Shown here piece after piece: positions 1 through 8,674 of a DNA stretch of 20,103 nucleotides. This DNA comes from an uncultured Clostridia bacterium (lineage in GTDB: Bacteria > Bacillota > Clostridia > Christensenellales > Borkfalkiaceae), in the NCBI GenBank assembly GCA_934254825.1, contig CAKQMB010000024.1:1-20103 (forward strand). Reading direction: 5' to 3'. The position numbers and the translations under genes are program-made. The first letter of the stretch is position 1, and each line of letters starts with the position of its first letter. The notes beneath the pieces are model-generated. The model worked only from the letters and a program-made list of their open reading frames with translations. It was not told where the DNA came from and made no database searches.

Positions 1-3000
1 TTTTCTACGCTTTCTTTCGTGAATGCGTCGATTATTTCGAATATCTGAGATACTTTTACGTTAAGCAAATCGCTTACGATAAGCTTTTGCTTCGTTCCGT
101 TTATGCTCCAATCTCTCGGAGTTCCTTCGTAGGTGAACATATCGTCCGCAAACGCTTTCGCGATTTCACCGATCGATACGTCGTCGAAGTACTCTTTGAT
201 ATACGCGACTTTATCTTCCGCGTCGATAAGCTCGCTTACAAACTCGCAAACTTTCTTGTCCGCAAGTTTCGCAAACATTGCCTTGTCTTTCATCGGGAAG
301 CCGAAATCGCTCGAATAATCGTCAAACGTTCTTACGAGTATGACGTTTGCAACCGATTTGATAACATCGTCCAAACCGTTATCGACTTCGTCGACGATAC
401 CGAAGATATCGCTTACGGTAACGTTGAATACGTCGCTTACGATAAGCGGCATTTCGCCCGCTCCGTTAGTCCATTTATTGCCGGGAGCCTTTTCCGCGAG
501 CGCGAACGTCGTAATAGATGCGGCAGGTTCGGTGTCGAGCGCAAGGTTTGCGATCGCTCCGAGAGGAATATCTCCGAAATAATCGAGCAACGTGTCTTTA
601 ATATCGTCGGTCTCTATGAGATCGATGATCAGATCCGCTACGACTATATCGTAAATATAATCCTGCAAAAGGATTTTGTCGATATTCGCGAGATCGTCGC
701 TTATCGACATAAAGTCTCTTACGGTGAGCTTGTCGAATATTCTTATTATATAATTACGTTTCTCTTCCGCAGTATGGTCGCCGAGGATATAATCGAGAAG
801 TTCGCCGAGGTAAACCCCGAAGACTTTTCCGACGGGCGCGTAAATCTCTTCACCGCCTTTCATCCACTTGTTGTTCTCGTAAGAAATTCCGAGAAGATCC
901 ATAACGGTGAGATAATCCCCGATCATATAATCGAGACTTACCGCTTTTTCTATTCTGCTTAACAGCGTTCCTTCGGAAGTCGTGAAAATATCGATTATTC
1001 CGACGATTTTAGCGTCAAGAAGACCCGAAATACCGAAACCGAGCGTTTTATCGCCGATAAAGTACTCGTTTACCGTTCTCGTCGTTCCGTCCGATCCGAC
1101 GTAAGACTTAACTTCGCTCTTCATTCCGTCGTAGAAAGCAAGGAAGTCGCTCAGAGCGATATCTGCGAACGCGTTCTTGATATAAGAGACCTTGTCGTCG
1201 GCATTGATAAGATCGTATACGTTAATGTTGAATACGGCTGCCAGAACCTTTCTTTCGGTTTTGTAATCGCCGCCCGCAGTCTTATTGTCGCAGGCAAATC
1301 CGTTGAGTTTAAGGAAGTCGCCCACAAACATCGCAAGCGGTTCGTAAAGGATATCGCCGAGTCTTCTGTTGTAGAAATATTCGGCAATCCACAACGAATT
1401 ATCCTTGGATTTATCTCTGATATCTCCGAACGTGTAGTTGGAAAGCTCGGTGAGAAGATCCTTGAACAAGCCGTTTATCGTGTAAACCTTGTCGGCTTCC
1501 TTTTCGCCCGTGCAGGTCATTTCGCTCTCGAAGCCTGCGTAAGATTTGAACACTTCGTTATAAATCGGCATGAGAACCGTTCCGACCTTGTAGGTCATAA
1601 GCATATCGAGTACGCCCTGAGGATCGGTCGCTACGACATAAACGCCGCCGATTAAAAGAAGAATATACGTCGTCGGGCAGCTGTAAAGCTGATTAAGGAT
1701 ATCCGGGCATTCGTTTCCGTCCGCGTCGTACCACTTGCCCGCCTCTTTATCGTATCTGTATCCGCCTATTCCGTTGGTATTTCTCAAAAAGTCGCCGACA
1801 AGTACGGGGTCGGTGATATTGTCGCAGATATAGACTATAAGATCTCTGAGATCTGCGGGAAGCATACCTTCGAGGTCGAATTTCGCAAGCGTTCCGTCGG
1901 GGTTAAGCTTAATACCCGTCTTCACTTTAAGAATTACGCTTACGAGTTCGGCAATGCTGATATCGGTTATGCCTTTAAGACCAAGGTTTTTCTTGATTAC
2001 GCTTTCGTTTTCGCTACCCTTTAAGATATCGTCTATGTAATCTCCGAGGTGGTGTCCTTCCGCGTCGTTATCCGTTATCTTATTAAGTATCTTGCAAACG
2101 TTTTCCTTTATCAGATCACTCTGCGTTGCAGTGTCGATTATATCGCCGAGCGTTACTTTGAACACGTCTCTCACGATAAGAGGAAGTTTGCTTACGGTTT
2201 CGCTTCCGAGCGGAATTTCCGCGATCTGTCCGAGCGTTATGTCGTATACGAGACCCTTGATATACGCTACCGGATCTTCGTCTTTCAATATATGATAGAT
2301 AAATTCGCCGACTTTCTCTTTTTTGATCTTGTCGAAAGCTTCATATTCGTCGAGATATGTAAGACCGAGGTCGAGCATATAATCGTTGAACGTTCTCGCC
2401 CACGACGCGTCTTCGGGACGGTTGTTTATCGGGTCGCCGAAGATCTCGTCCGTTATCGAAAGAACTATATCCGCCGCGCTTGCATGTTCGCCTAAGATCG
2501 CGTCGAATATCGTTGCGAATTTAAGGTTGAATACGTCCGAAAGGATAAGCGGAAGATCGCCGCTTGCCTTATTCATTCCCCATACGTTCGTGTATTTTCC
2601 TCTTACGCACTCGTCGGAAAGATCGGGAATTATTATATTGATAAGGTCGCCGACCCTTCTTCCGGGGAATATTTCGTTGAATATGTCTACGATCGCGTTC
2701 GAGCCGCCCTCGTTGATTTTATCTACGATAAATCTGATATCTTTAACGGTTATATCGAGAATATCGCCGAGCATTACCGCAAGATACGTTCCGTCCGATT
2801 TCTTCCAGCCTTTTCCGTCTCTTTCCACGGCGACGAAGAATGCGACTATATCGCCTATCCGCGCGTCTTTGAAGTACTCTTCGAGTTTATCGAGAGCGTC
2901 GTCGCCGAGCATATCTTTAATGAAGTCTCTGACGACAACGTATTTAATTCCGGCAAAGAGGTTGCTGTCGTTCAGGTCGTAACCGAAATCAAGAACGTAA

Positions 3001-6000
3001 GCGTGGAAAGTATGACTGAATATATCGGCTATCGCGCTTATTCCTTCCTTAACTCCGCTCTGAGCGAACGCGTCCGCGATATCGAGAATATTGTTTATCG
3101 TAACGTCGAACACGTCGCTTGCGATATACGGCATATCGTCCGCGCCGTAAGTCCACTTGCCGCCGTTGGGCTTGGTGTCGATCGCGAGGTTCGCAAACGC
3201 GCCGAGAGGAATGTTACCGAGATATTTTCTGAGAATATCGACTATATCGATTTTGTAAACGAAGATGTCTTTGAGAACGTCCGCTATTACAATATCGTAA
3301 ATATAATCCTGCAAGATGATCTTGTCGACATTAGCGAGGTCTTCGCTTATCGAAAGGAAGTCTCTTACGGTAAGGTTGTCGAAAATATCTATTATGTACT
3401 CGATTTTCTCGTCGTCCGTGTAATCTCCGAGAAGGTGATCGAGAAGTTCGCTTAAATAAATCGAGCAAAGACTACCGAGCGGCGCGTAAATTTCCTCGCC
3501 GTTCATCGCCCACTTGCCGTTCTCGTAAGAAATACCGAGAAGACCCATAACGGTAAGATAATCTCCGACCATGAAGTCGATACTTACCGCGTTTTCTATT
3601 TTTTCTAAAACAGTTCCTTCTTCTGTCGTGAATATATCGATTATTCCCGCAATTCTCGCGTCCAAAAGAGCGGAAACGCCGAGACCGAGCGATTTATCGC
3701 CGATAAAGTATTCGTTTACCGTTCTCGTCGTTCCGTCCGAACCGACGTACTGCTTGCTTTCCGACTTGATCTCGGTGAAAAGCTCTACGACGTCGATAAT
3801 TCTTACGTCTTTGAAATACGGGTCTTTGAGTTTATCGAGCGCGTTTTCGCCGAGCATATCTTTGACGAAATCGCTGACGACAACGTTGCTTATTCCGTCG
3901 AAGAAACGTTTTTCTCTCATATCGTAACCGAAATCGATTACATACTCGTAGAATTTATGTTTGAGAATTACTTCCGCGGCTTTGATCGCCCCGCCCTTTA
4001 CGTCGGACATAAATTCCGTTACGATATCTATTCCGTTTTCGACGCTTATGTCGAACAGGTCGGACAAAATCGCGTAAACGTAATGATCGCCGCTTATCCA
4101 GCCGGTCTCGTCCTTTCTGAGATCCGCGAAATACTGAACGATATCGCCGACTTCGACTTTACCGAACTTGCTGTCTCTTACGGTTTTGAGGATATCGTCG
4201 GACGCGATAAGTTCGCGGACGAACGGAGCGATGCCCACGTCTCCGACTTTCTGAATGAAATACTTATCGGGAGAAACGAGTTCGGCAGAGAAGGAGAGCG
4301 CGTCTCTTACGGTTATATCGTCGATAATTCCGTAGAAATAATCCTCTTTCTCCTGATCGGTATACTTTTTGGTAAGATCGAAGATATGATCGAGGAGATC
4401 GTAAACGTTTACGGAAAGAAGTTTTCCCAAGGGCGCGTAAATCTCGTTACCGTCGGAATTTTTCCACACTTTCGCGGCGGTATCGTAATCGAACCCGAGG
4501 AAAGTGTAAACGTAATCGCCGATCATATGATCGATATTTATCGTCGCGTCGTCTCTCGGCATGAAGAAGTAATAAGCAAAGCCGTTATCTTCTTCCGAGA
4601 GAATGAAATCGAGAATACTCTGAATAACGCCGTATACGCTCGTTTTCAGAAGGTCGGTTATACCGACGCCGAGCGAAAGACCGTTACCGTCTTCCAGAAC
4701 GTAAACTTCTTTGCCGTAATCGTAACCCGCTTCCGTTACGGTAACGAGTTTCATATTGAGAACGGGAGCGAGAAGTTCGCCGAACGTAAGGTCGCCGTAA
4801 ATGGCTTTGATAAGGTCTTCGATATTCACTTCGCCGTTAATAAGGTCGAAAATGAAATTTATGTATACTTCGTTTTTGGTGTTGAATATGGGATCGAGCA
4901 AGCCCGCAAGCTCTTTGAGCGGAGTGAACGTGTACTTGCCGTCGACTATATCGGTTATGTACGGTCTGAACGTTTCGCCGAAATCGAGATCGCCGATAGC
5001 GTCGATAAGATCCTGTCTTAACGTTTCGGTGTCTCCGCTGTCGACAAGATCCATAACGTACTTCGTCGTGAGCTTATCCCATTCGAGGACTCTGCATATG
5101 AATTCGTTTACTTCCGTGTCGCCGAGAACGGTTTTGTTCACGGAGTCGTAACCGAGAGCGAACGTAAGCAAACTGCCGAGACTGACGTTTAACGCTTTGT
5201 CCGTCATAGTCTCCTCGATGAGATCTCTGTCTCCCGAGAAGAACAGATCGAGCGAAACGTTCAGAAGGTCGGCAAGACCTTCGCGCGCAACTCTGTCGCC
5301 GAGGATCCATACGTTATACTCTTCGTCGTACGTCGCGCCGATAAGGTCGCCGAGTTTAACGCCTTTAAGTTCGTCTTCGAAATCGTAGCTGCCGTTTTTA
5401 TCGAACGCCGCGGCGATCTGCCAGAGTCTTATTCTTAAAAGCTTGCTGAGTCCGCCGACGGGCGCGCCTTCCGCGTCAACGAAGTACGCGCTGTCGCCGA
5501 CGCCTATTTTTGTGAGACCGAGAAGCGGACCGACGAAGTCGCCGATGCACGTTTCGGGCATGAAACCTTTGATTATTTCGGAGTAGGAGAGTGTGTCGGA
5601 ATTTCCGAGTTCTTTTAATAAGCTGAATAATCCTTCGATACGGAGATCGTATACGACGGCGAGGACGTCGCTTACCCTTTCGCCGTCCTTATACCAGTAG
5701 CCGTCTATTCTTTCCGCGCCTAAAATCGAACCTATGTACAAGCCGCCCGCGGCGGATTCTACAAGTCCGTAAATTTCGTCCAAATCTATTTCGTCCTTAC
5801 CGAAGCAGGAAACGAAATCTCTGACCTTTATGTCGAGAATACGGGCAAGAGCGTCGTTTACGCGGTTGCCGTCTTTATAGTAAACGCCGTCCGTGTACTG
5901 TATGCCGAAAAGCTCGCCCAGACCTTCGCCGAACGACAAATCGCCGCTGAGGTCGCATATCGCCCCCACGACGTTCTTTCTTATCTGCGTAAGCGTAAGA

Positions 6001-7292
6001 TCTTCGCTTTCCGAACCAACGAGATCTCTTACCGAGAAATCGAGAAGGTTGCCGAGAAGCTTACTCTTGAACTTCGTTCCGTCGGGTTTGATCCAGTCGC
6101 CGTTTTCGTCTTTACCGTAACCGAGAGACTCGAAAACGTCGCCGACGGTAAGATCGCCGAAGATAAGGATGATTTTATGTATTCTGTCCGAAGTGGAAGC
6201 CGCGTCCGTTAAGGCGTGGTAAACGTCGGTAAGATTGAGATCCGCGAGGAATTCGAGAAGACCCGTTATTCTTACGTCGCTGCCGTCTTCTTTCGTGACA
6301 TACCAGTATCCGCCCTTTTTGGTCAGACCGAAAAGAGTACCGAATCTGATACTGTCCAGAAGCTTATCGATAACGAAAACGTAATGATCGTCGCCGCTCG
6401 TAACGTCTTTCGCGAAAAGGTCTCTTATTTTAATCGGCGCGCCGTCGTCGCCGGTGAACACGCCGTCTAAAACGGCGGAGACGTTCTTATCCTCTTCGAT
6501 ACCTACGCTGCGGTAAAGTTCGCCGAGCGTGAGTTCGCCTATCGAAGAAAGTCCGCCCGAAACGAGTTCGTCGCCGAAAGAGGAAGAGCCTACGAGCGGA
6601 TTGATGATTCCGCCGAGTTTAAGGTTGGAAACGAGATTGAGCGCAACGGGTTTGCCCGCTCTGACCTCGTACTTATCCCCTACCTTTTCGAACATACCGG
6701 GGAGAATTCCGCCCACGGTAAGGTCGGATATCGCGCTTATTATAACGGGAAGCTCGGTATTCTCGTCTTTTGCGAGAAGGGAGCCTAAGCTGTATTTCCG
6801 AAGCTTTTCACGCTGATCGTAGTCCAGGATCGTGTCCGCGGGGATAAAGCTCATAAACGCGCCGAGCGGAATTTCGGAAAGGAATTCCTTGACGTCTACC
6901 TGCCCCGATAAAAGCGAGAACAACGAAATGGATTTCAGATCGTCTATGTACGGCTTGTTGTTCGGGTCGGACGTGTCGATAATATCCGAACCGGCAGCCT
7001 GGTTGATAAGGTCCACAAGATTGAAGCCGTAATCTCTTTCGAGGTCTTCGATCGTGTAGTTCTGGGGCGCTTTGAGCGCTTTTGTGACAAGCGCGATAAG
7101 ATCCTCGGTAGAATACTTGCCGAGGTCGCCCAGCGCGTCTTTCAGACGGTCTTTATCCTCAGGGAGTACGTCCGAAACCGTAAGATTTCCGTACAGGTAA
7201 TATACGGAAGTGGCTATCGAGCCGACGGTTGCGGAAATACCCATGATGATACCGAGTAAAAGACACAGCAGCCTTTTGAAAAGTTTACTCAT
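1..7292 (-). CDS. Giant repetitive secreted or membrane-anchored protein, 3' end outside window
   Basis: One minus-strand frame stays open from the ATG at 7292-7290 to the window edge (2430 codons plus 2 nt). AGGAG lies 8 nt before the ATG. Residues 1-33 form a basic start (KLFKR) and a hydrophobic helix, so a signal peptide or type II anchor; SIA/TS near residue 27 could be a cleavage site. The rest is acidic and built of about twenty degenerate units of roughly 70-100 residues. Each has a D-L-T-V-x-D-x-L type segment, a G-x-W/Y-x-x-x-D-G turn (for example GYWYKDGERV, GKWAMNGEEI), then a phrase like P-L-I-V-S-D-V-F-N-V-T-V-S-D-I followed by an amphipathic stretch. Larger blocks are duplicated. 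I recognise no named domain, catalytic motif or sorting signal; the C-terminus is not visible. Function is unknown; an extracytoplasmic structural, adhesive or envelope-spanning role is inference only. It is monocistronic at its 5' side and divergent from the lipid kinase gene. Confidence 0.88.
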   Translation of the reverse strand, partial: MSKLFKRLLCLLLGIIMGISATVGSIATSVYYLYGNLTVSDVLPEDKDRLKDALGDLGKYSTEDLIALVTKALKAPQNYTIEDLERDYGFNLVDLINQAAGSDIIDTSDPNNKPYIDDLKSISLFSLLSGQVDVKEFLSEIPLGAFMSFIPADTILDYDQREKLRKYSLGSLLAKDENTELPVIISAISDLTVGGILPGMFEKVGDKYEVRAGKPVALNLVSNLKLGGIINPLVGSSSFGDELVSGGLSSIGELTLGELYRSVGIEEDKNVSAVLDGVFTGDDGAPIKIRDLFAKDVTSGDDHYVFVIDKLLDSIRFGTLFGLTKKGGYWYVTKEDGSDVRITGLLEFLADLNLTDVYHALTDAASTSDRIHKIILIFGDLTVGDVFESLGYGKDENGDWIKPDGTKFKSKLLGNLLDFSVRDLVGSESEDLTLTQIRKNVVGAICDLSGDLSFGEGLGELFGIQYTDGVYYKDGNRVNDALARILDIKVRDFVSCFGKDEIDLDEIYGLVESAAGGLYIGSILGAERIDGYWYKDGERVSDVLAVVYDLRIEGLFSLLKELGNSDTLSYSEIIKGFMPETCIGDFVGPLLGLTKIGVGDSAYFVDAEGAPVGGLSKLLRIRLWQIAAAFDKNGSYDFEDELKGVKLGDLIGATYDEEYNVWILGDRVAREGLADLLNVSLDLFFSGDRDLIEETMTDKALNVSLGSLLTFALGYDSVNKTVLGDTEVNEFICRVLEWDKLTTKYVMDLVDSGDTETLRQDLIDAIGDLDFGETFRPYITDIVDGKYTFTPLKELAGLLDPIFNTKNEVYINFIFDLINGEVNIEDLIKAIYGDLTFGELLAPVLNMKLVTVTEAGYDYGKEVYVLEDGNGLSLGVGITDLLKTSVYGVIQSILDFILSEEDNGFAYYFFMPRDDATINIDHMIGDYVYTFLGFDYDTAAKVWKNSDGNEIYAPLGKLLSVNVYDLLDHIFDLTKKYTDQEKEDYFYGIIDDITVRDALSFSAELVSPDKYFIQKVGDVGIAPFVRELIASDDILKTVRDSKFGKVEVGDIVQYFADLRKDETGWISGDHYVYAILSDLFDISVENGIDIVTEFMSDVKGGAIKAAEVILKHKFYEYVIDFGYDMREKRFFDGISNVVVSDFVKDMLGENALDKLKDPYFKDVRIIDVVELFTEIKSESKQYVGSDGTTRTVNEYFIGDKSLGLGVSALLDARIAGIIDIFTTEEGTVLEKIENAVSIDFMVGDYLTVMGLLGISYENGKWAMNGEEIYAPLGSLCSIYLSELLDHLLGDYTDDEKIEYIIDIFDNLTVRDFLSISEDLANVDKIILQDYIYDIVIADVLKDIFVYKIDIVDILRKYLGNIPLGAFANLAIDTKPNGGKWTYGADDMPYIASDVFDVTINNILDIADAFAQSGVKEGISAIADIFSHTFHAYVLDFGYDLNDSNLFAGIKYVVVRDFIKDMLGDDALDKLEEYFKDARIGDIVAFFVAVERDGKGWKKSDGTYLAVMLGDILDITVKDIRFIVDKINEGGSNAIVDIFNEIFPGRRVGDLINIIIPDLSDECVRGKYTNVWGMNKASGDLPLILSDVFNLKFATIFDAILGEHASAADIVLSITDEIFGDPINNRPEDASWARTFNDYMLDLGLTYLDEYEAFDKIKKEKVGEFIYHILKDEDPVAYIKGLVYDITLGQIAEIPLGSETVSKLPLIVRDVFKVTLGDIIDTATQSDLIKENVCKILNKITDNDAEGHHLGDYIDDILKGSENESVIKKNLGLKGITDISIAELVSVILKVKTGIKLNPDGTLAKFDLEGMLPADLRDLIVYICDNITDPVLVGDFLRNTNGIGGYRYDKEAGKWYDADGNECPDILNQLYSCPTTYILLLIGGVYVVATDPQGVLDMLMTYKVGTVLMPIYNEVFKSYAGFESEMTCTGEKEADKVYTINGLFKDLLTELSNYTFGDIRDKSKDNSLWIAEYFYNRRLGDILYEPLAMFVGDFLKLNGFACDNKTAGGDYKTERKVLAAVFNINVYDLINADDKVSYIKNAFADIALSDFLAFYDGMKSEVKSYVGSDGTTRTVNEYFIGDKTLGFGISGLLDAKIVGIIDIFTTSEGTLLSRIEKAVSLDYMIGDYLTVMDLLGISYENNKWMKGGEEIYAPVGKVFGVYLGELLDYILGDHTAEEKRNYIIRIFDKLTVRDFMSISDDLANIDKILLQDYIYDIVVADLIIDLIETDDIKDTLLDYFGDIPLGAIANLALDTEPAASITTFALAEKAPGNKWTNGAGEMPLIVSDVFNVTVSDIFGIVDEVDNGLDDVIKSVANVILVRTFDDYSSDFGFPMKDKAMFAKLADKKVCEFVSELIDAEDKVAYIKEYFDDVSIGEIAKAFADDMFTYEGTPRDWSINGTKQKLIVSDLLNVKVSQIFEIIDAFTKESVE
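150..340 (-). repeat. DFGY block, copy 3
   Basis: The translation reads R-T-F-D-D-Y-S-S-D-F-G-F followed by KKVCEFVSELI and a YFDDVSIGEIAKAF end. It follows repeat copy A just as copy 2 follows copy B, so the duplicated unit is larger than the A/B block alone. Confidence 0.65.
384..1118 (-). repeat. Long intragenic repeat, copy A
   Basis: This block of the giant gene matches 3066-3764 at an offset of exactly 2646 nt (882 codons) at three positions I aligned by eye between about 650 and 1118. The offset shifts to 2682 nt below that because copy A carries 12 extra codons near residues AASITTFALAEK. Shared phrases include YVGSDGTTRTVNEYFIGDK, FTT-EGT, EEIYAP, LTVRDF and LQDYIYDIV. The indel is in frame, so both copies stay coding. 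Confidence 0.85.
2830..3025 (-). repeat. DFGY block, copy 2
   Basis: The translation reads H-T-F-H-A-Y-V-L-D-F-G-Y, then VVVRDFIKDMLGDDALDKL and YFKDARIGDIV. It follows repeat copy B on its C-terminal side. The core codons lie 945 nt from copy 1 and 2682 nt from the copy near 300. Confidence 0.7.
3066..3764 (-). repeat. Long intragenic repeat, copy B
   Basis: Partner of the block at 384-1118, with long stretches of near-identical DNA (for example around 3725-3745 versus 1079-1099). This points to segmental duplication inside the gene rather than only protein-level repeat similarity. Its N-terminal-side part also resembles a third, more diverged copy near 4210-4560, offset 954 nt (318 codons). 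Confidence 0.85.
3780..3970 (-). repeat. DFGY block, copy 1
   Basis: The translation reads H-K-F-Y-E-Y-V-I-D-F-G-Y followed by V-V-V-S-D-F-V-K-D-M-L-G and a YFKDVRI-like end. Matching blocks lie at about 2830-3025 (offset 945 nt) and about 150-340. A weaker relative near 2220-2400 reads FNDYMLDLGL. The block sits just N-terminal of repeat copy B. Confidence 0.7.
4210..4560 (-). repeat. Diverged third copy of the EIYAP/TVRD block
   Basis: The translation shares the order D-H-M-I-G-D-Y, then W-x-x-x-D-G-x-E-I-Y-A-P-L-G-K-L, then LLDHI, then T-D-x-E-K, then ITVRDALS with copies A and B. The GDY codons lie at about 4521, 3567 and 921, giving offsets of 954 and 2646 nt. Confidence 0.7.
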
Positions 7293-7395
7293 AACAGCAT
7301 CTCCTACGTTGCATGTGAGTTTTCCGTTATATCCCCGCGATCGCTTTCGCCCGCAGGCGTTCACGCACGCACGAATATAATAGATTTGCTTTTTT

Positions 7396-7424
7396 ATTAT
7401 ATATTTTTACAAGAGTTTTGTCAA
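7396..7424 (-). promoter_or_regulatory. Perfect-consensus sigma-A promoter of the giant gene
   Basis: On the minus strand TTGACA (7424-7419) and TATAAT (7401-7396) are separated by exactly 17 nt, the full vegetative consensus. Transcription would start near 7389 and give a leader of about 97 nt that contains AGGAG before the ATG. The leader holds a modest GC-rich hairpin around 7330-7355. Confidence 0.85.
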
Positions 7425-7631
7425 TCGGACGGAAAAAATTTTTGCGAAAATCGCCTCGGCGGACAAAAAAAACGAAGAAAAATTTACTTTCGTTTTACTT
7501 TCGCGTTTTTTGCCCTTTGCCGACTCCCGCCGCCCGTTCCCGCAAGACAGAGTTTCCGCCGCCGTTTTACACGAAAATCGCCCCGTCGGAATAAGTTCCG
7601 TTAAAAAATTTTCGCCGCTTCCCTCAATCGT

Positions 7632-7660
7632 TTGCTTTTTTCGTGATTTTTGATTATAAT
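7632..7660 (+). promoter_or_regulatory. Probable sigma-A promoter of the lipid kinase gene
   Basis: TTGCTT (7632-7637), a 17-nt spacer and a perfect TATAAT (7655-7660). The start point would be about 7667, 35 nt before the ATG. The -35 matches only three of six bases. The stretch between this and the giant gene's promoter (7425-7631) is rich in A/T runs with no convincing ORF. Confidence 0.6.
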
Positions 7661-7701
7661 GTGAAATAACGGCTTGCCGATATAAAACTCAGGACGAAAA
7701 A

Positions 7702-8571
7702 ATGATAGATATAATAGTCAATCCCGTGGCTAACGGGAAAAAGTCGCTTAAATTTTTGAAAGTCGCGGAAAAGCGACTCAAAGAAAGGGGCGCGGAATAT
7801 AAAGTACATTTCACCGAAGCGCCCAAACACGCGACGAAAATCGCCGAAAAACTCTCGGAAAGATCGGATACGATAATCGCGCTCGGCGGAGACGGAACGA
7901 TAAACGAAGTTTTCAACGGAATAGACGCGGAAAAGGTTAAATTCGGAATAATCCCCTGCGGAAGCGGCAACGATTTCATCGCTTCGGCGGGAATTCCCGA
8001 AGACCCGTCCGCCGCCGTCGACCTTATTTTAGACGGCGAAGCGAAACCCACCGACTATATGGTTTGCGGCGGGGTGAGAGGGCTTAACATAATAGGCACG
8101 GGAATAGACGTGGACATACTCAAAAGATGCCGCGAAAGCAAAATTCTGAAAGGAAAACTGCAATACGTCGTGTCGCTTATCATATCGCTCATCAAATTCG
8201 TGTTCTATAAATTCTACATAGTGAGAGACGGTTCGGACAAACGAGAGGAAAAAGAAGCTCTGATCGCCTGCGTGGGCAACGGAAAACGGTTCGGCGGCGG
8301 CATAAGAATGTGTCCAGAAGCCGTTATCGACGACGGACTTCTGGATTTCGTAATCGCGGGCAAGCTCAAAAAAGGCAAAATCCCCGGCGCGTTCGTCAAG
8401 CTTATGAAAGGCAAAATTCTCGAACAGGATTTCACTTCTTTCGAAAGAGTCGAGCATATCCGTCTCGAATTCGATAAACCCGTTACCGTTCAGGTAGACG
8501 GCGAACTTTACGACGGCTTGGACTTCGACCTTTCGATAGTCAAGGGCGGCGCGAAAATTTTCCGCCCGTAA
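7702..8571 (+). CDS. Diacylglycerol kinase family lipid kinase (YegS/DgkB/BmrU type)
   Basis: A 289-residue protein of the diacylglycerol kinase catalytic family, the usual length for soluble bacterial members that phosphorylate diacylglycerol or a related lipid with ATP at the membrane face. Visible signatures are the N-terminal V-N-P-x-A/x-x-G opening, the nucleotide-binding GGDGT at residues 62-66, P-C-GSGND at 85-91, an IGTGID segment at 131-136, and NGKRFGGGIRMCPEA followed by DDGLLD at 193-215, near the metal/nucleotide site. Q-V-D-G-E near the C-terminus is also typical. The ATG has AGGA 7 nt upstream. It is transcribed alone, with its own promoter and a strong terminator. Physiological substrate (diacylglycerol, undecaprenol or other) cannot be decided from sequence; diacylglycerol recycling is the default inference. 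Confidence 0.88.
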   Translation: MIDIIVNPVANGKKSLKFLKVAEKRLKERGAEYKVHFTEAPKHATKIAEKLSERSDTIIALGGDGTINEVFNGIDAEKVKFGIIPCGSGNDFIASAGIPEDPSAAVDLILDGEAKPTDYMVCGGVRGLNIIGTGIDVDILKRCRESKILKGKLQYVVSLIISLIKFVFYKFYIVRDGSDKREEKEALIACVGNGKRFGGGIRMCPEAVIDDGLLDFVIAGKLKKGKIPGAFVKLMKGKILEQDFTSFERVEHIRLEFDKPVTVQVDGELYDGLDFDLSIVKGGAKIFRP

Positions 8572-8592
8572 TTCAACGCCCCGACAACGCTT

Positions 8593-8620
8593 ACTCCCCT
8601 TTCCCGGGGGAGTTTTTTTT
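8593..8620 (+). terminator. Rho-independent terminator after lipid kinase gene
   Basis: ACTCCCC (8593-8599) pairs with GGGGAGT (8607-8613) around a 7-nt loop, followed by a run of T to 8620. It separates the kinase gene from dapF. Confidence 0.9.
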
Positions 8621-8674
8621 GCGCCGCAATTTTAAGCGCGAATACAAAAAGAGCTTAACGCATACACATTTTGT

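Noticed and set aside
1..7000. Frequent short repeated words such as ATATCG and GTCGCC, suggesting a CRISPR or satellite array
   Set aside because: Spacing is irregular and the words fall in codon phase for recurrent D-I and G-D residues. They reflect protein repeats, not a DNA array.
87..7032. Many plus-strand ORFs opposite the giant gene, up to 354 codons (3957-5021)
   Set aside because: They lie antisense to a continuous 2430-codon frame with clear promoter, ribosome site, export signal and repeated protein motifs. They are rich in R, Y, F and V in the pattern expected from reverse-reading acidic repeats, and they lack ribosome sites.
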